From the NCBI RefSeq assembly GCF_900636535.1, contig NZ_LR134289.1, positions 2,480,001 to 2,544,000 on the forward strand: a DNA stretch of 64,000 nucleotides, written 5' to 3'. Below are positions 17,881 through 26,794 of this stretch, in pieces; position 1 is the stretch's first letter, and each line of letters opens with the position of its first letter. Position numbers and translations under genes: made by a program. The DNA comes from Chryseobacterium gleum. GTDB taxonomy: Bacteria; Bacteroidota; Bacteroidia; Flavobacteriales; Weeksellaceae. The notes beneath the pieces were generated by a model. The model made no database searches, was not told where the DNA came from, and was given only the letters and a program-made list of their open reading frames with translations.

Positions 17881-18345
17881 ATGAAAAAACTAATTGCAGG
17901 AATTGCACTATTCGGGACATTTGCTCTTGCATCTGCACAAACTATTACATTTGATAAAACGACTTTCGATTACGGAACTATCAAGCCTAACGCTGACGGA
18001 ACAAGATTCTTTACAGTAACGAATTCAGGTGACAAGCCTTTGATCCTTTCAAATGTAAAGCCTTCTTGTGGATGTACAACTCCTGAATTCAGCCAGGATC
18101 CTATCATGCCAGGTAAATCTGCTAAGATTAAGGTTGGATACAACACAGCGATCCCTGGACCTTTCAACAAAATGATCGAGGTTTTCTCTAACGACCCTGC
18201 AAACAACAGAAGTGTAATCTACATCAAAGGTAACGTAGATGCTAACGCTCCTGAACCAAAAGTATTGACTCCTGCTGAGCAGAAGGAAGCTGCTAAAGCT
18301 GAGAAAAAAGCTGCAAAACTTGCTAAAAAAGCTGCTGCAAAGTAA
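17881..18345 (+). CDS. DUF1573 secreted protein
   Basis: A 154-aa exported protein. ATG 17881 gives a clear signal peptide (MKKLIAGIALFGTFALASAQ); the frame upstream has no better start. The immunoglobulin-like DUF1573 domain (ITFDKTTFDYGTI, PLILSNVKPSCGCTTPEF) carries the family CGCT motif. The C-terminal 30 residues are an Ala-Lys tail (KAAKAEKKAAKLAKKAAAK) that is likely helical and strongly basic. Function unknown; abundant secreted proteins of this family are typical of Bacteroidota. The -7 element TAACTTTG lies at 17831-17838. Confidence 0.9.
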   Translation: MKKLIAGIALFGTFALASAQTITFDKTTFDYGTIKPNADGTRFFTVTNSGDKPLILSNVKPSCGCTTPEFSQDPIMPGKSAKIKVGYNTAIPGPFNKMIEVFSNDPANNRSVIYIKGNVDANAPEPKVLTPAEQKEAAKAEKKAAKLAKKAAAK

Positions 18346-18365
18346 GCTCTACTCAAAAAATAAAG

Positions 18366-18393
18366 AAACCGTCTCTATTGAGGCGGTTTTTTT
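18366..18393 (+). terminator. Intrinsic terminator of the DUF1573 gene
   Basis: AAACCGTCTC (18366-18375), loop TATT, then GAGGCGGTTT followed by a T-run. The 10-bp stem has one wobble and starts 20 bases after the stop codon. Confidence 0.9.
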
Positions 18394-18487
18394 ATTACAT
18401 TTATGTTGGATTAGGTTGCGCATGGTAGATAATAGCCGGCAGTAGATGTATTGACGTTTTGATTAAACATATTTATTTACATTTAAA

Positions 18488-18520
18488 TGGCTGGGCTAAA
18501 GCCCACCTCTATTGAATTTT
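18488..18520 (+). repeat. Composite palindromic intergenic repeat, partial copy 2
   Basis: The palindrome GGGCTAAAGCCC with the tail ACCTCTATTGAATTTT matches the second half of the element at 4205-4275. The GTTTTGGCT half is missing. Confidence 0.75.
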
Positions 18521-18549
18521 AATAACAAAATCTTTTTAATCTTTAATAT

Positions 18550-19419
18550 ATGGACACCAATTTCTCAGATGACTTTAAGGTAAATGGAAAATTTTCAATA
18601 AAAAAAACTTCAACCTCTTATAAGGGAAAGCTTACAAAAGAAGAAGGAGAGCAGATGCTGATTCAGGAGAAAGAAAAGCTCCGTGAACTGCAGGAAAAAC
18701 TATATGCTGACGGAAGCCAGTCTCTGCTGGTCGTATTACAGGCTATGGATGCGGCAGGAAAAGACAGTATGATAGAGCATGTTTTCGGAGGAGTGAATCC
18801 ACAGGGATGTAATGTGACGAGCTTTAAAACTCCAAGCCCGAAAGAATATTCCCATGATTTTCTATGGAGGCATTATCTGGCACTTCCACAGAAAGGCATG
18901 ATCGGAATATTTAACCGTTCACATTATGAAAGCGTCTTAGTATGCAAAGTACATCCTGAGTATAACCTGAGTGAAAAAACGTGGTCTTCAGTAAAAGACT
19001 TTGACAGTAAATTCTGGGAAAACAGATATGAAAGCATCCGTAATTTTGAAAAACATCTTTCGCAAAACGGAACAACTGTGGTAAAAATCTTTTTGAACGT
19101 ATCCAAAGACGAGCAGAAAAAAAGGCTTTTAGACAGAATAGACGAGCAGGAAAAAAACTGGAAATTCTCTGCAGGAGATCTTCCGGAAAGAGCATTATTT
19201 GATCAGTATATGGAAGCCTATGAAACAGCAATTAATGAGACAGCAAAAGATCATGCCCCTTGGTACGTGCTTCCTGCTGACAACAAATGGTTTGCAAGAG
19301 TAGCTGCCATTCAGATCATCATTGATACTCTTGAAAAGATGAATCTTAAATATCCTACGCTTTCTGATAAGGACAGAAAAGAATTACAGGATTCTAAAAA
19401 ACAATTGGAAAGTGAATAA
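18550..19419 (+). CDS. Polyphosphate kinase 2 family protein
   Basis: PPK2 enzymes transfer phosphate between polyphosphate and nucleotides. The 289-aa protein has the Walker A-like loop QAMDAAGKDS (about 64-73), a WRHYLALP stretch, the lid motif FNRSHYESVLV and the Walker B-like VVKIFLNVSKDEQ. The single-domain length fits class I or class III PPK2; which nucleotide is used (ADP or also AMP) cannot be decided by eye. Monocistronic, followed four bases later by an inverted-repeat element. Confidence 0.92.
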   Translation: MDTNFSDDFKVNGKFSIKKTSTSYKGKLTKEEGEQMLIQEKEKLRELQEKLYADGSQSLLVVLQAMDAAGKDSMIEHVFGGVNPQGCNVTSFKTPSPKEYSHDFLWRHYLALPQKGMIGIFNRSHYESVLVCKVHPEYNLSEKTWSSVKDFDSKFWENRYESIRNFEKHLSQNGTTVVKIFLNVSKDEQKKRLLDRIDEQEKNWKFSAGDLPERALFDQYMEAYETAINETAKDHAPWYVLPADNKWFARVAAIQIIIDTLEKMNLKYPTLSDKDRKELQDSKKQLESE

Positions 19420-19422
19420 ATC

Positions 19423-19506
19423 AGGTTGGAAGGAGGAAGCATGAAGATGGAGTTTACAATCATTGTGTTTAAAAAACGTCACTCTTCCAGCCTCTGACTT
19501 CCAGCT
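19423..19506. repeat. Purine/pyrimidine inverted-repeat element, copy A
   Basis: The left arm is purine-rich (GGTTGGAAGGAGGAAGC) and the right arm is its rough complement (CTTCCAGCCTCTGACTTCCAG), separated by about 40 AT-rich bases. Related elements lie at 30599-30742 and 58487-58646. It sits between ppk2 and the 3' end of rnpB. Confidence 0.65.
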
Positions 19507-19516
19507 TTAAAAAAAA

Positions 19517-19843
19517 TCACGAGAAAATCTATAAGCCGGATTCTGTACTTCCGGAGAAGCGCCTGTTATTTATCTGCGTGTTACATTGCTGCAACACTTG
19601 AGCTGATTACCCCTCGGTTTTCAGGACGAGCCGCCCCTATTTTCATTACTGAAAAGAACCGATATACTTACCATTGCACCGCAAAGAGTTTACCTGGTTT
19701 CACTACAGCCGAACTGTACCTGCTTTCTGTTGCACTTGTCCTACCCTCACGGGTGACGGATGTTATCCGCTTTGCTGCTCTGTGGTGTCCGGACTTTCCT
19801 ACCTCCCGTAAAACGGGAAATCAACAGGCCGATTTTCTCGCGG
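19517..19843 (-). ncRNA. rnpB: RNase P RNA (class A)
   Basis: RNA component of RNase P, which cleaves 5' leaders from tRNA precursors. On the minus strand the universally conserved GAGGTAGGAAAGTCCGGAC region is followed by ACCACAGAGCAG near the 5' end. Internally there is CAGGTAAACTC and near the 3' end ACAGAATCCGGCTTAT. The P1 helix is visible as CGCGAGAAAATC at the 5' end pairing with GATTTTCTCGTG at the 3' end. A T-run follows the 3' end. Boundaries are set by P1 and are accurate to a few bases. Protein-like frames across it are not genes. Confidence 0.97.
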
Positions 19844-19846
19844 AGG

Positions 19847-19854
19847 CAAAGGTA
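19847..19854 (-). promoter_or_regulatory. -7 element of rnpB
   Basis: TACCTTTG on the minus strand, a perfect TAnnTTTG match. It predicts a transcription start at about 19842, right where the P1 helix begins. A TTTG -33 candidate lies about 23 bases further upstream. Confidence 0.7.
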
Positions 19855-20022
19855 CGCAAATTTTGCGGTAAAAAAAGCAAACGGTGAAATGACTAAAGGT
19901 CTTAGTTCCATGCAAACGATATTGATTGAGCAATTTTTTCCGTTTTTTCACCTCTTTACTATTTTACATGATAATTTTCCCTAATTACCAGTTTATTATT
20001 ATCTTCGTGCCATTATATATCT

Positions 20023-20514
20023 ATGGATTCCAGAGAAAAAGAATTTGCGCAGCTTATCAAAGATAATCAGGGACTGATTATTAAAGTATCGCGCCTGTAT
20101 ACCAATTCTCTGGAAGATGAAGAGGATCTTTTCCAGGAAATCGTGTTACAGCTCTGGAGAAGTTACGATTCTTTTAAAGGGAATTCTAAAATTTCCACCT
20201 GGATGTACCGTGTAGCGCTCAATACAGCCATTACCCTCTTTAGAAAAAAAAGCAAAAGCCTTCCTACGAATGAGCTGGACATCAACCACAGGGATTTTGT
20301 GGAAGATGATGATGAAAAACAGCAGCAGGTATCACTTTTGTATACTGTAATCAAGACTCTTCCTAATGTAGAAAGAGCCATTGTCATGATGTATCTTGAC
20401 GATCTGCCATATAAGGATATTGCAGAGAACCTCGGAATCACTGAAGTCAATGCACGCGTGAAAATGAACAGATTAAAGAAAACCCTTAAAGAACAGATGG
20501 AAAAATATGCCTGA
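20023..20514 (+). CDS. ECF-type RNA polymerase sigma factor
   Basis: A 163-aa sigma-70 family factor. Region 2 spans about residues 10-80 (EDLFQEIVLQLWRSYDSF, STWMYRVALNTA) and region 4 about 105-158 (LPNVERAIVMMYLDDLPYKDIAENLGI, helix-turn-helix). The linker is short and no extra domain is present. Its stop overlaps the start of the following membrane protein by eight bases, the usual layout for a sigma factor and its membrane partner. The target promoters are unknown. Confidence 0.92.
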   Translation: MDSREKEFAQLIKDNQGLIIKVSRLYTNSLEDEEDLFQEIVLQLWRSYDSFKGNSKISTWMYRVALNTAITLFRKKSKSLPTNELDINHRDFVEDDDEKQQQVSLLYTVIKTLPNVERAIVMMYLDDLPYKDIAENLGITEVNARVKMNRLKKTLKEQMEKYA

Positions 20515-21181
20515 ATTTGATTTAGACAGCTTTAAGAAAACATGGCAGGAACAACCTGTACAGCATAAATATGACAACACCGAGATTCTTCAGATGTTGA
20601 ACAGAAAGTCACGCAATTATGTGAAATACATTTTCTGGATCAGCGTCGTAGAATTACTGTTCTTTTCAGTACTGGGACTGTTTTACTTTTTCCCTGAAGA
20701 GGAGTCAGATAGTTTCCGTAAAATGCTGGAGAGATTAGGGGCACAGGAAGCTCCTGAAGCAGAAAATAACTTTGGTCATGTTTATCTGGCTATAAAAATC
20801 TTAAGCTTGCTGATTACGGCTTATTTCGTGCTGAAATTCTATCAGAATTACCGGAAAATAAAAATCGAGGAAAATCTGAAAGGGCTTATTACCCGGATCA
20901 TTAAATTCAAAACAACTGTCAATGCTTTTATTCTGATCAGTATTGTATTGCTGTTAATATTCACGTTTGTACTGGTTGCTTTTATATTTTATATATTGGA
21001 TTCCCAGAATATACAGCCCAGCGGGTCCAATCTTACCATTATTATTGTTGGGATTGCCGTAAGCACATTACTCGCGGTTTCTATGATCTGGCTTTATTAC
21101 AGACTGGTATATGGCACCATCATCAAAAAGCTTGATAAAAATCTGAAACAGCTTAAAGAAATAGATTCTCAGGAAAATTAA
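20507..21181 (+). CDS. Membrane protein, probable anti-sigma partner
   Basis: A 224-aa protein with a soluble N-terminus of about 40 residues (DSFKKTWQEQPVQHKYDN) and four likely membrane helices (about 41-62, 88-107, 136-165 and 177-205). Translation starts inside the sigma factor gene (ATGCCTGA overlap), so the two are coupled. Such cytoplasmic-N, multi-helix partners of ECF factors are common in Flavobacteriia. The anti-sigma role is an inference from position only; no zinc-binding HxxxCxxC motif is seen. Confidence 0.75.
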   Translation: MPEFDLDSFKKTWQEQPVQHKYDNTEILQMLNRKSRNYVKYIFWISVVELLFFSVLGLFYFFPEEESDSFRKMLERLGAQEAPEAENNFGHVYLAIKILSLLITAYFVLKFYQNYRKIKIEENLKGLITRIIKFKTTVNAFILISIVLLLIFTFVLVAFIFYILDSQNIQPSGSNLTIIIVGIAVSTLLAVSMIWLYYRLVYGTIIKKLDKNLKQLKEIDSQEN

Positions 21182-21239
21182 TATCCATAGGCATAGTTCG
21201 GGATATAATTATTAATTTTATTCCACCAAATCTTAAACT

Positions 21240-22865
21240 ATGCCCTTATCTTATGTGTATGGAACATCTGAGATTCCATTATTAGGACACACCATCGGAG
21301 CCAATCTTAAAAGTACGGTCGAAAAATACCCCCATCAGGAAGCTTTAGTCTGCGTTCATCAGAATTACAGAGCTACTTACCAGGAATTTTATAATCAGAC
21401 AACCGCTGTTGCAAAAGCTCTATTGTTTTTGGGAGCAAAAGCAGGTGACAGAATCGGAATCTGGTCTTCCAACCGCTATGAATGGGTACTTTTGCAGTAT
21501 GCCACTGCAAGAATAGGAACTATTTTAGTGAATATCAATCCGGCCTACCGGACTCATGAATTAACTTATGTACTTAATCAATCCGAAGTTCGCTTTATTT
21601 TTTCTTCTTTAAGTTTTAAAACCAGCAACTACAAAGAAATGGTTGAGTACGCAAAAGAAGTATGCCCAAGCCTGGAGCATGAAATATTCTTTGATGAAAA
21701 CTGGGAACATTTTGTCAATAACGGGCAGGAAATTTCGGATGAAGTGCTTCACAGCTTTGAAGAACATGTACAGTTTGATGATCCTGTTAATATTCAGTAT
21801 ACTTCCGGAACTACCGGTTTTCCGAAAGGTGTTACGCTTTCCCATCATAATATCCTCAATAACGGCTATTTTATAGGTATCAGATTAAAATATACGGAGA
21901 AGGACCGTGTTTGTATTCCTGTCCCTTTCTACCATTGCTTCGGAATGGTGATCGGAAATATCTGCTGTACTGCCCACGGAGCCTGTATGGTAATTCCCAA
22001 TGACAGTTTTGATCCGGAAATTACGTTAAAAGCCGTTTCGGAAGAGAAATGTACTTCTTTGTATGGAGTACCAACTATGTTTATTGCGGAACTGGCCGTA
22101 AAAGATTTTGACAGCTATGATTTTTCAAGTTTAAGAACCGGTGTTATGGCAGGCTCCGTATGTCCTCCGGAAATTATGAAGAAGGTGGAAAACCTTATGA
22201 ATATTAAAGAAATGAGCATCTGCTACGGAATGACGGAAACATCACCCGTGTCTACGCAAACTTTAATAGGAACACCGTTGGAAAAGCAGGTCAGCACTGT
22301 AGGAACAGTTCAGGATCATCTTGAAATAAAAATTATTGATGAAAACGGCAGAACTTTAAAGCGCGGTGAACATGGTGAGCTTTGCACAAGAGGTTATTCT
22401 GTCATGCTAAAATACTGGAATGATCCTGAAAATACTAAAAAAGTACTGGATGATGCTCGCTGGATGCATACCGGAGATATGGCTGTAATGGACAAAGACG
22501 GTTATATTACTATTTCCGGAAGGATAAAAGACCTTATCATCCGTGGCGGCGAAAATATCTCTCCTAAAGAAATTGAAGATTTTCTATATACTTATACCAA
22601 CATTCTGGATGTGCAGATCATTGGTGTTCCCAGTGAAAAATTCGGGGAAGAAGTGATGGCGTGGGTGAAAGTGAGAAAAGGATTTACCATCACTGCGGAG
22701 GAACTACAGGAATATTGCAAAGGAAGAATAGCCCATTATAAAGTGCCGAAATATTGGAAGTTTGTAGATGAATTCCCAATGACTATTTCCGGAAAGATAA
22801 GAAAAGTGGAGATGCGGGAGATTTCGATGCGGGAACTTGGGCTTGAAAATGTAAGACAAAATTAA
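21240..22865 (+). CDS. AMP-binding acyl-CoA synthetase
   Basis: A 541-aa adenylate-forming enzyme that activates a fatty or other carboxylic acid to acyl-CoA. Motifs in order: the phosphate-binding loop YTSGTTGFPKG (about 187), CYGMTETSPVS (about 330), the hinge and ATP motif HTGDMAVMDKDGYITISGR (about 420) and the C-terminal lysine region ISGKIRKVEMRE. This composition fits medium- or long-chain fatty acid CoA ligases of the FadD3/AcsF2 type. The exact chain length is not readable. A bidirectional terminator follows. Confidence 0.92.
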   Translation: MPLSYVYGTSEIPLLGHTIGANLKSTVEKYPHQEALVCVHQNYRATYQEFYNQTTAVAKALLFLGAKAGDRIGIWSSNRYEWVLLQYATARIGTILVNINPAYRTHELTYVLNQSEVRFIFSSLSFKTSNYKEMVEYAKEVCPSLEHEIFFDENWEHFVNNGQEISDEVLHSFEEHVQFDDPVNIQYTSGTTGFPKGVTLSHHNILNNGYFIGIRLKYTEKDRVCIPVPFYHCFGMVIGNICCTAHGACMVIPNDSFDPEITLKAVSEEKCTSLYGVPTMFIAELAVKDFDSYDFSSLRTGVMAGSVCPPEIMKKVENLMNIKEMSICYGMTETSPVSTQTLIGTPLEKQVSTVGTVQDHLEIKIIDENGRTLKRGEHGELCTRGYSVMLKYWNDPENTKKVLDDARWMHTGDMAVMDKDGYITISGRIKDLIIRGGENISPKEIEDFLYTYTNILDVQIIGVPSEKFGEEVMAWVKVRKGFTITAEELQEYCKGRIAHYKVPKYWKFVDEFPMTISGKIRKVEMREISMRELGLENVRQN

Positions 22866-22920
22866 TTTGGCAGAAAAGCTAGATTGTAAAAGAGCAAAAG
22901 CCATTGCCTCATTTATTATA

Positions 22921-22961
22921 AAAAACAAAAAGCATTTCGGATTGAAATGCTTTTTGTTTTT
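22921..22961. terminator. Bidirectional terminator
   Basis: An 18-bp perfect stem: 22921-22938 pairs with 22944-22961 around GGATT, with the core AAAAAGCATTTC. It separates the convergent acyl-CoA synthetase gene and rpoN. Confidence 0.93.
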
Positions 22962-22966
22962 TTATT

Positions 22967-24430
22967 TTAAAGTTCTTTTCTTAACCTTGCTACCGGAATA
23001 TTAAGCTGTTCACGATACTTTGCAATCGTTCTTCTTGCTATATTATATCCCTGTTCTTTCAGAATAACCACTAATGCATCATCGGTAAGCGGTTTTCTCT
23101 TATTTTCTTTATCAATCACTTCCTGAAGATGAGTTTTGATTTCCTTGGTGGAAACTTCTTCCCCATCATCATTCGTTAAGCTGTCTGAGAACAGATCTTT
23201 AAGATATACAATACCGTTAGGTGTATCTGCATATTTACTTTTTACTACCCTTGAAATCGTAGAGATATCAAATCCTGTAATATCAGCAACATCCTTCAAG
23301 ATCATTGGTTTCAGAGATTTTTCGTCTCCGGTGATGAAATAATCCTTCTGGAATTTCACAATGGCTGTAATCGTCTGCAACAATGTATTCTGACGCTGGT
23401 TAATGGCATCGATATACCATTTTGCAGCATCCAGCTTTTGCTTGATAAATAAAGCAGCCTGCTTGTGTTCCGATGAGTTTTTATCATGGGAATATGTGGT
23501 AAGAATGTCTTTGTATTCTTCAGAAACTCTTAATGTAGGTGCATTCTTGCTGTTCAGCATAGGAATTACCTGACCGTCTTTCACCTGAATAACAAAATCC
23601 GGGATAATTTCCTGATTGATCGTAATTGTCTGTGTATCAAAGTTACCTCCTACTTTTGGGGATAGCTTTGATATTTCATCCAGAGCATCTTTCAGATCAT
23701 CTTCTTCAATATCGTATTTCTGGATGATTTTGTTATAATGCTTATTCGTCAAAGCTTCAAACTGATGTCTCAGGATGTTGGCAGCCAAAGAAACTGCTTT
23801 ATCTGAGCTGACTTTCTTTTCAATCTGTAATAACAGGCACTCCTGCAGTCCTCTTGCTCCCACTCCTGGCGGATCAAGTTTCTGAACATAATTTTCCAGG
23901 ATATCCTCCACTCTTTCTTTAGTAGTGTAAATTCCCTGTGAGAAAGCCAGATCATCAACAATAGATTTGATCTCTCTTCTCAGATAGCCGTCCGTATCTA
24001 AATTCCCGATAAGATATTCTGCAATCTTCAGATCTTCATCACTGATATTCACCAGGTGAATCTGTTCTGTAAGATAATCATATAAGGACTGTCCTTCTGT
24101 TAAAAGACTCTCGTTATCAAATTCTTCATCATCCGGAGAGTAGTTGCTGGATGCGGTTTTATAGCTTGGTTCGTCGTCATAAATATATTCATTGACGTCG
24201 AAATCTGTTTCAATGCTTTCTGTACCCTCATCCTGATAAGCGTCTTCAAGGGAAGAATAATCGTCTTCCTTAGAATCTTCTTTCGCAATTTCCAAAGCTG
24301 GGTTTTCTTCTAACTCTCTTTCCAACTCCTCTTCAAATTCAAGAGTATGAAGCTGAATAAGCTTCATCAACTGGATCTGCTGAGGGGCCAGCTTCTGTCC
24401 TAATTTGAGTTGTAAGTGTTGTTTAAGCAT
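22967..24430 (-). CDS. rpoN: RNA polymerase sigma-54 factor
   Basis: A 487-aa sigma-54. The Gln-rich activator-interacting region I is at the N-terminus (QHLQLKLGQKLAPQQIQLMKLIQLHTLEFEEEL is the corresponding region, seen at residues 4-36). An acidic region II follows (about 45-110, many Asp and Glu). Then come the core-binding domain, a helix-turn-helix, and the invariant RpoN box ARRTIAKYRE at about 465-474. It recognises -24/-12 promoters and needs AAA+ activators, none of which lie in this window. Monocistronic. Confidence 0.97.
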   Translation of the reverse strand: MLKQHLQLKLGQKLAPQQIQLMKLIQLHTLEFEEELERELEENPALEIAKEDSKEDDYSSLEDAYQDEGTESIETDFDVNEYIYDDEPSYKTASSNYSPDDEEFDNESLLTEGQSLYDYLTEQIHLVNISDEDLKIAEYLIGNLDTDGYLRREIKSIVDDLAFSQGIYTTKERVEDILENYVQKLDPPGVGARGLQECLLLQIEKKVSSDKAVSLAANILRHQFEALTNKHYNKIIQKYDIEEDDLKDALDEISKLSPKVGGNFDTQTITINQEIIPDFVIQVKDGQVIPMLNSKNAPTLRVSEEYKDILTTYSHDKNSSEHKQAALFIKQKLDAAKWYIDAINQRQNTLLQTITAIVKFQKDYFITGDEKSLKPMILKDVADITGFDISTISRVVKSKYADTPNGIVYLKDLFSDSLTNDDGEEVSTKEIKTHLQEVIDKENKRKPLTDDALVVILKEQGYNIARRTIAKYREQLNIPVARLRKEL

Positions 24431-24549
24431 ATTCTTTATTTACGTTTTAACATAACATATTCTACGAATTTAATAAATTTATTTGATAAAAAACGCATTT
24501 AGCATGATTTTTGCATTACTTATCCCAACATAATAAACTATTAAAGAAT

Positions 24550-24582
24550 AAAAAAGCCTTAACTTGTGATTAAGGCTTTTTT
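24550..24582 (-). terminator. Terminator of asnS
   Basis: AAAAAAGCCTTAA (24550-24562) pairs with TTAAGGCTTTTTT (24570-24582), a 13-bp stem just beyond the asnS stop at 24590. It also works in the other direction, facing rpoN upstream DNA. Confidence 0.9.
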
Positions 24583-24589
24583 TATTGTT

Positions 24590-26038
24590 CTAGAATTCAG
24601 CGCTTTTTGGCGTTCTAGGGAAAGGAATTACATCTCTGATATTCGTCATTCCTGTTACGAAAAGAACTAATCTTTCCAGTCCTAAACCAAAACCGGCATG
24701 CGGTACTGAACCGAATTTTCTGGTATCAAGATACCACCAAAGCTCGTGCTCATCTACATGCATATCTACCATTTTCTGTTTTAAAACATCTAATCTTGCC
24801 TCTCTCTCTGATCCACCGATGATTTCACCGATACCTGGGAAAAGCACGTCCATCGCTGCAACGGTTTTGTTGTCATCGTTCAGTTTCATATAGAAAGCTT
24901 TGATTTCTTTCGGATAGTCAAATAATACTACCGGGCTTTCGAAATGTTTTTCAACAAGGTATCTTTCATGCTCAGACTGAAGATCAGTTCCCCATTTTTC
25001 AACCGGGTAAGCAAATTTTCCTTTTTTATTTTCTTTAGAGTTCAGTAAGATTTCAATAGCTTCCGTATAGCTTACACGTTTGAAACGTTTTGCCACTACA
25101 TTCTGAAGTTTTTCGATAAGACCTTCTTTTGCTCTTTCTTTTTCCGGTTTTGACTTTTGTTCTTCTTCAAAACGCTTGTCTAAGAATTCAAGATCATCTT
25201 TACAGTTATCCAAAACATACTGAATCACATATTTTAAGAAATCTTCCGCAAGGTCGATATTGTCTTCAAGGTTGTTGAAAGCTACTTCCGGCTCAATCAT
25301 CCAGAATTCGGCAAGGTGTCTTGTGGTATTGGAATTTTCTGCACGGAAAGTAGGTCCGAAGGTATAAATTCTTCCCAATCCCATAGCTGCAGTTTCTCCT
25401 TCAAGCTGTCCTGAAACCGTAAGGTTTGTTTTTCTGCCGAAGAAATCCTGTGCAAAATCTATCTCTCCTTCTTCAGTTCTCGGCATATTGTTCAGATCAA
25501 AGTTGGTTACTCCAAACATTTCTCCTGCCCCTTCCGCATCAGCACCAGTAATAACCGGTGTATTGATATAGAAAAACTGGTTCTGGTTGAAGAATGAGTG
25601 AACTGCAAAGCTTACTGCGTGACGTACTCTGAACACTGCTCCAAAAAGGTTTGTTCTGAATCTTAAGTGCGCCTGCTCACGAAGTTTCTCCAGACTGTGC
25701 TTCTTAGGCTGAAGAATTGTACTCTGAAGTTCTTCCGTAAAGTTATCCCCTAAAATAATAATCTTTTTAGCGATAATTTCCACAGACTGTCCTGCTCCCT
25801 GGCTTTCTACCACTTCACCTACTACTTTCAGGGATGAAGCCGTACTGATATTCTTGATGATTGCTTCATCAAAATTTTCGAAATCAACAACTATCTGCAA
25901 ATTATTAATCGTAGAACCATCATTAAGCGCAATAAAGCGATTAGCACGGAATGATCTTACCCATCCGTAAACTGTAATGTCATGATGTAATACTTTCTTG
26001 TAATCCTTCAGGATTTCTTTGATCGTTTGCTTTTTCAT
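24590..26038 (-). CDS. asnS: Asparaginyl-tRNA synthetase
   Basis: A 482-aa class IIb synthetase that charges tRNA-Asn. An N-terminal OB-fold anticodon-binding domain ([21 protein letters not shown]) precedes motif 2 ([21 protein letters not shown] region) and motif 3 ([12 protein letters not shown] near residue 460). The Asn-specific ending [15 protein letters not shown] is present. A perfect -7 element TAACTTTG lies upstream on the minus strand. Confidence 0.97.
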   Translation of the reverse strand: MKKQTIKEILKDYKKVLHHDITVYGWVRSFRANRFIALNDGSTINNLQIVVDFENFDEAIIKNISTASSLKVVGEVVESQGAGQSVEIIAKKIIILGDNFTEELQSTILQPKKHSLEKLREQAHLRFRTNLFGAVFRVRHAVSFAVHSFFNQNQFFYINTPVITGADAEGAGEMFGVTNFDLNNMPRTEEGEIDFAQDFFGRKTNLTVSGQLEGETAAMGLGRIYTFGPTFRAENSNTTRHLAEFWMIEPEVAFNNLEDNIDLAEDFLKYVIQYVLDNCKDDLEFLDKRFEEEQKSKPEKERAKEGLIEKLQNVVAKRFKRVSYTEAIEILLNSKENKKGKFAYPVEKWGTDLQSEHERYLVEKHFESPVVLFDYPKEIKAFYMKLNDDNKTVAAMDVLFPGIGEIIGGSEREARLDVLKQKMVDMHVDEHELWWYLDTRKFGSVPHAGFGLGLERLVLFVTGMTNIRDVIPFPRTPKSAEF

Positions 26039-26077
26039 TTGTTGATGATAAATTTTTTATATAAAAATTAATGTCTG

Positions 26078-26085
26078 CAAAGTTA
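26078..26085 (-). promoter_or_regulatory. -7 element of asnS
   Basis: TAACTTTG on the minus strand, an exact TAnnTTTG match 39 bases before the asnS ATG. It follows directly after the T-run of the hairpin at 26094-26117. Confidence 0.6.
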
Positions 26086-26093
26086 CAAAAAAA

Positions 26094-26117
26094 CAGCGCA
26101 ACTTAATGATTGCGCCG
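26094..26117 (-). terminator. Terminator of the small broken gene upstream of asnS
   Basis: On the minus strand GCGCAA pairs with TTGCGC around an 8-base loop, followed by TGTTTTTTT. It stands between the degraded small gene at 26151-26320 and the asnS promoter. Confidence 0.7.
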
Positions 26118-26150
26118 TCTTTAAAAATCATTTAACAAGCATTTAAACTT

Positions 26151-26320
26151 TCAGTTCAGGAAATTTACCTTTTTCTGCTGCTCAATCTTTTTCATTGTAA
26201 GGATACATTTCCACTCAATATTGTCCTGAACTTCAAGATAAACCCGCATCTGACCGGAGTGAATCACTCAACCTTATCACTTTCAGAAAGAATAAATTTT
26301 AATTTATTCTGAGTTTTCAT
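26151..26320 (-). pseudogene. Small frameshifted gene (56 codons if repaired)
   Basis: From ATG 26320 the frame reads MKTQNKLKFILSESDKVE and stops. Shifting by one base at GAGTG gives a continuous reading VIHSGQMRVYLEV, then IEWKCILTMKKIEQQKK, to a stop at 26151. The 170-base length is one base short of 57 codons, which fits a single-base deletion. The downstream terminator supports a former gene. The family is not recognised. Confidence 0.45.
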
Positions 26321-26794
26321 GGAATTAGTTTTTATTTATTGAAATGGTTATTAGTTTTTAAGCAATAATTTCATGATCAACTACAGGTCAGCGAATCCAA
26401 ATTAAACTATACTACACTTTTAAACACTTTTGGATGGATTCTACGAATTTTGTTTTTAATTACTTCAATGATTTTTCAAATGATCACCACTCTTTTACAT
26501 CTCTGAATTCTGAACAATTACTTCATTTTTTAGCTATTATTTTTTACTGGTTACCTTTTCTCATTTTTACCAGTTCGTTAATAATTTTGTTATAAAGTTC
26601 TTTTAATTAACCGGCAACCCGGAATTGATATTTTGTAATGTGCACATACAAAATGAAACATTGTGTTTTTACCTGAAGCAAAGATGCAGAAAAGAGGAAG
26701 AATGATACAAGTGAATGCTCTATAGATTCATAAATCTATATATTTAAAATCATGAATTTATAAATTCAAACAAATGAAAATCAATAAATTAATC
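26321..26794. other. Gene-poor spacer with short coding-like remnants
   Basis: An AT-rich stretch with no complete gene. On the minus strand two short in-frame runs look protein-like: LKELYNKIINELVKMRKGNQ ending at a stop at 26544-26546, and KIIEVIKNKIRRIHPKVFKS just after it. Neither has a plausible start. Near the right end there are AT-rich palindromes (TGAATTTATAAATTCA, TATAGATT-CAT-AATCTATA) ahead of the next gene. I read this as decayed sequence. Confidence 0.35.

Noticed and set aside
19760..19984. 74-codon protein frame
   Set aside because: Lies across the 5' part and promoter of the RNase P RNA gene; no protein support.
26087..26320. Leader-peptide attenuator of asnS, by analogy with tyrS
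   Set aside because: A 32-codon reading ends in NFLN and a terminator follows, but no segment can pair with the terminator's 5' arm, and an asnS -7 element lies behind the hairpin. It reads better as a broken small gene with a terminator.
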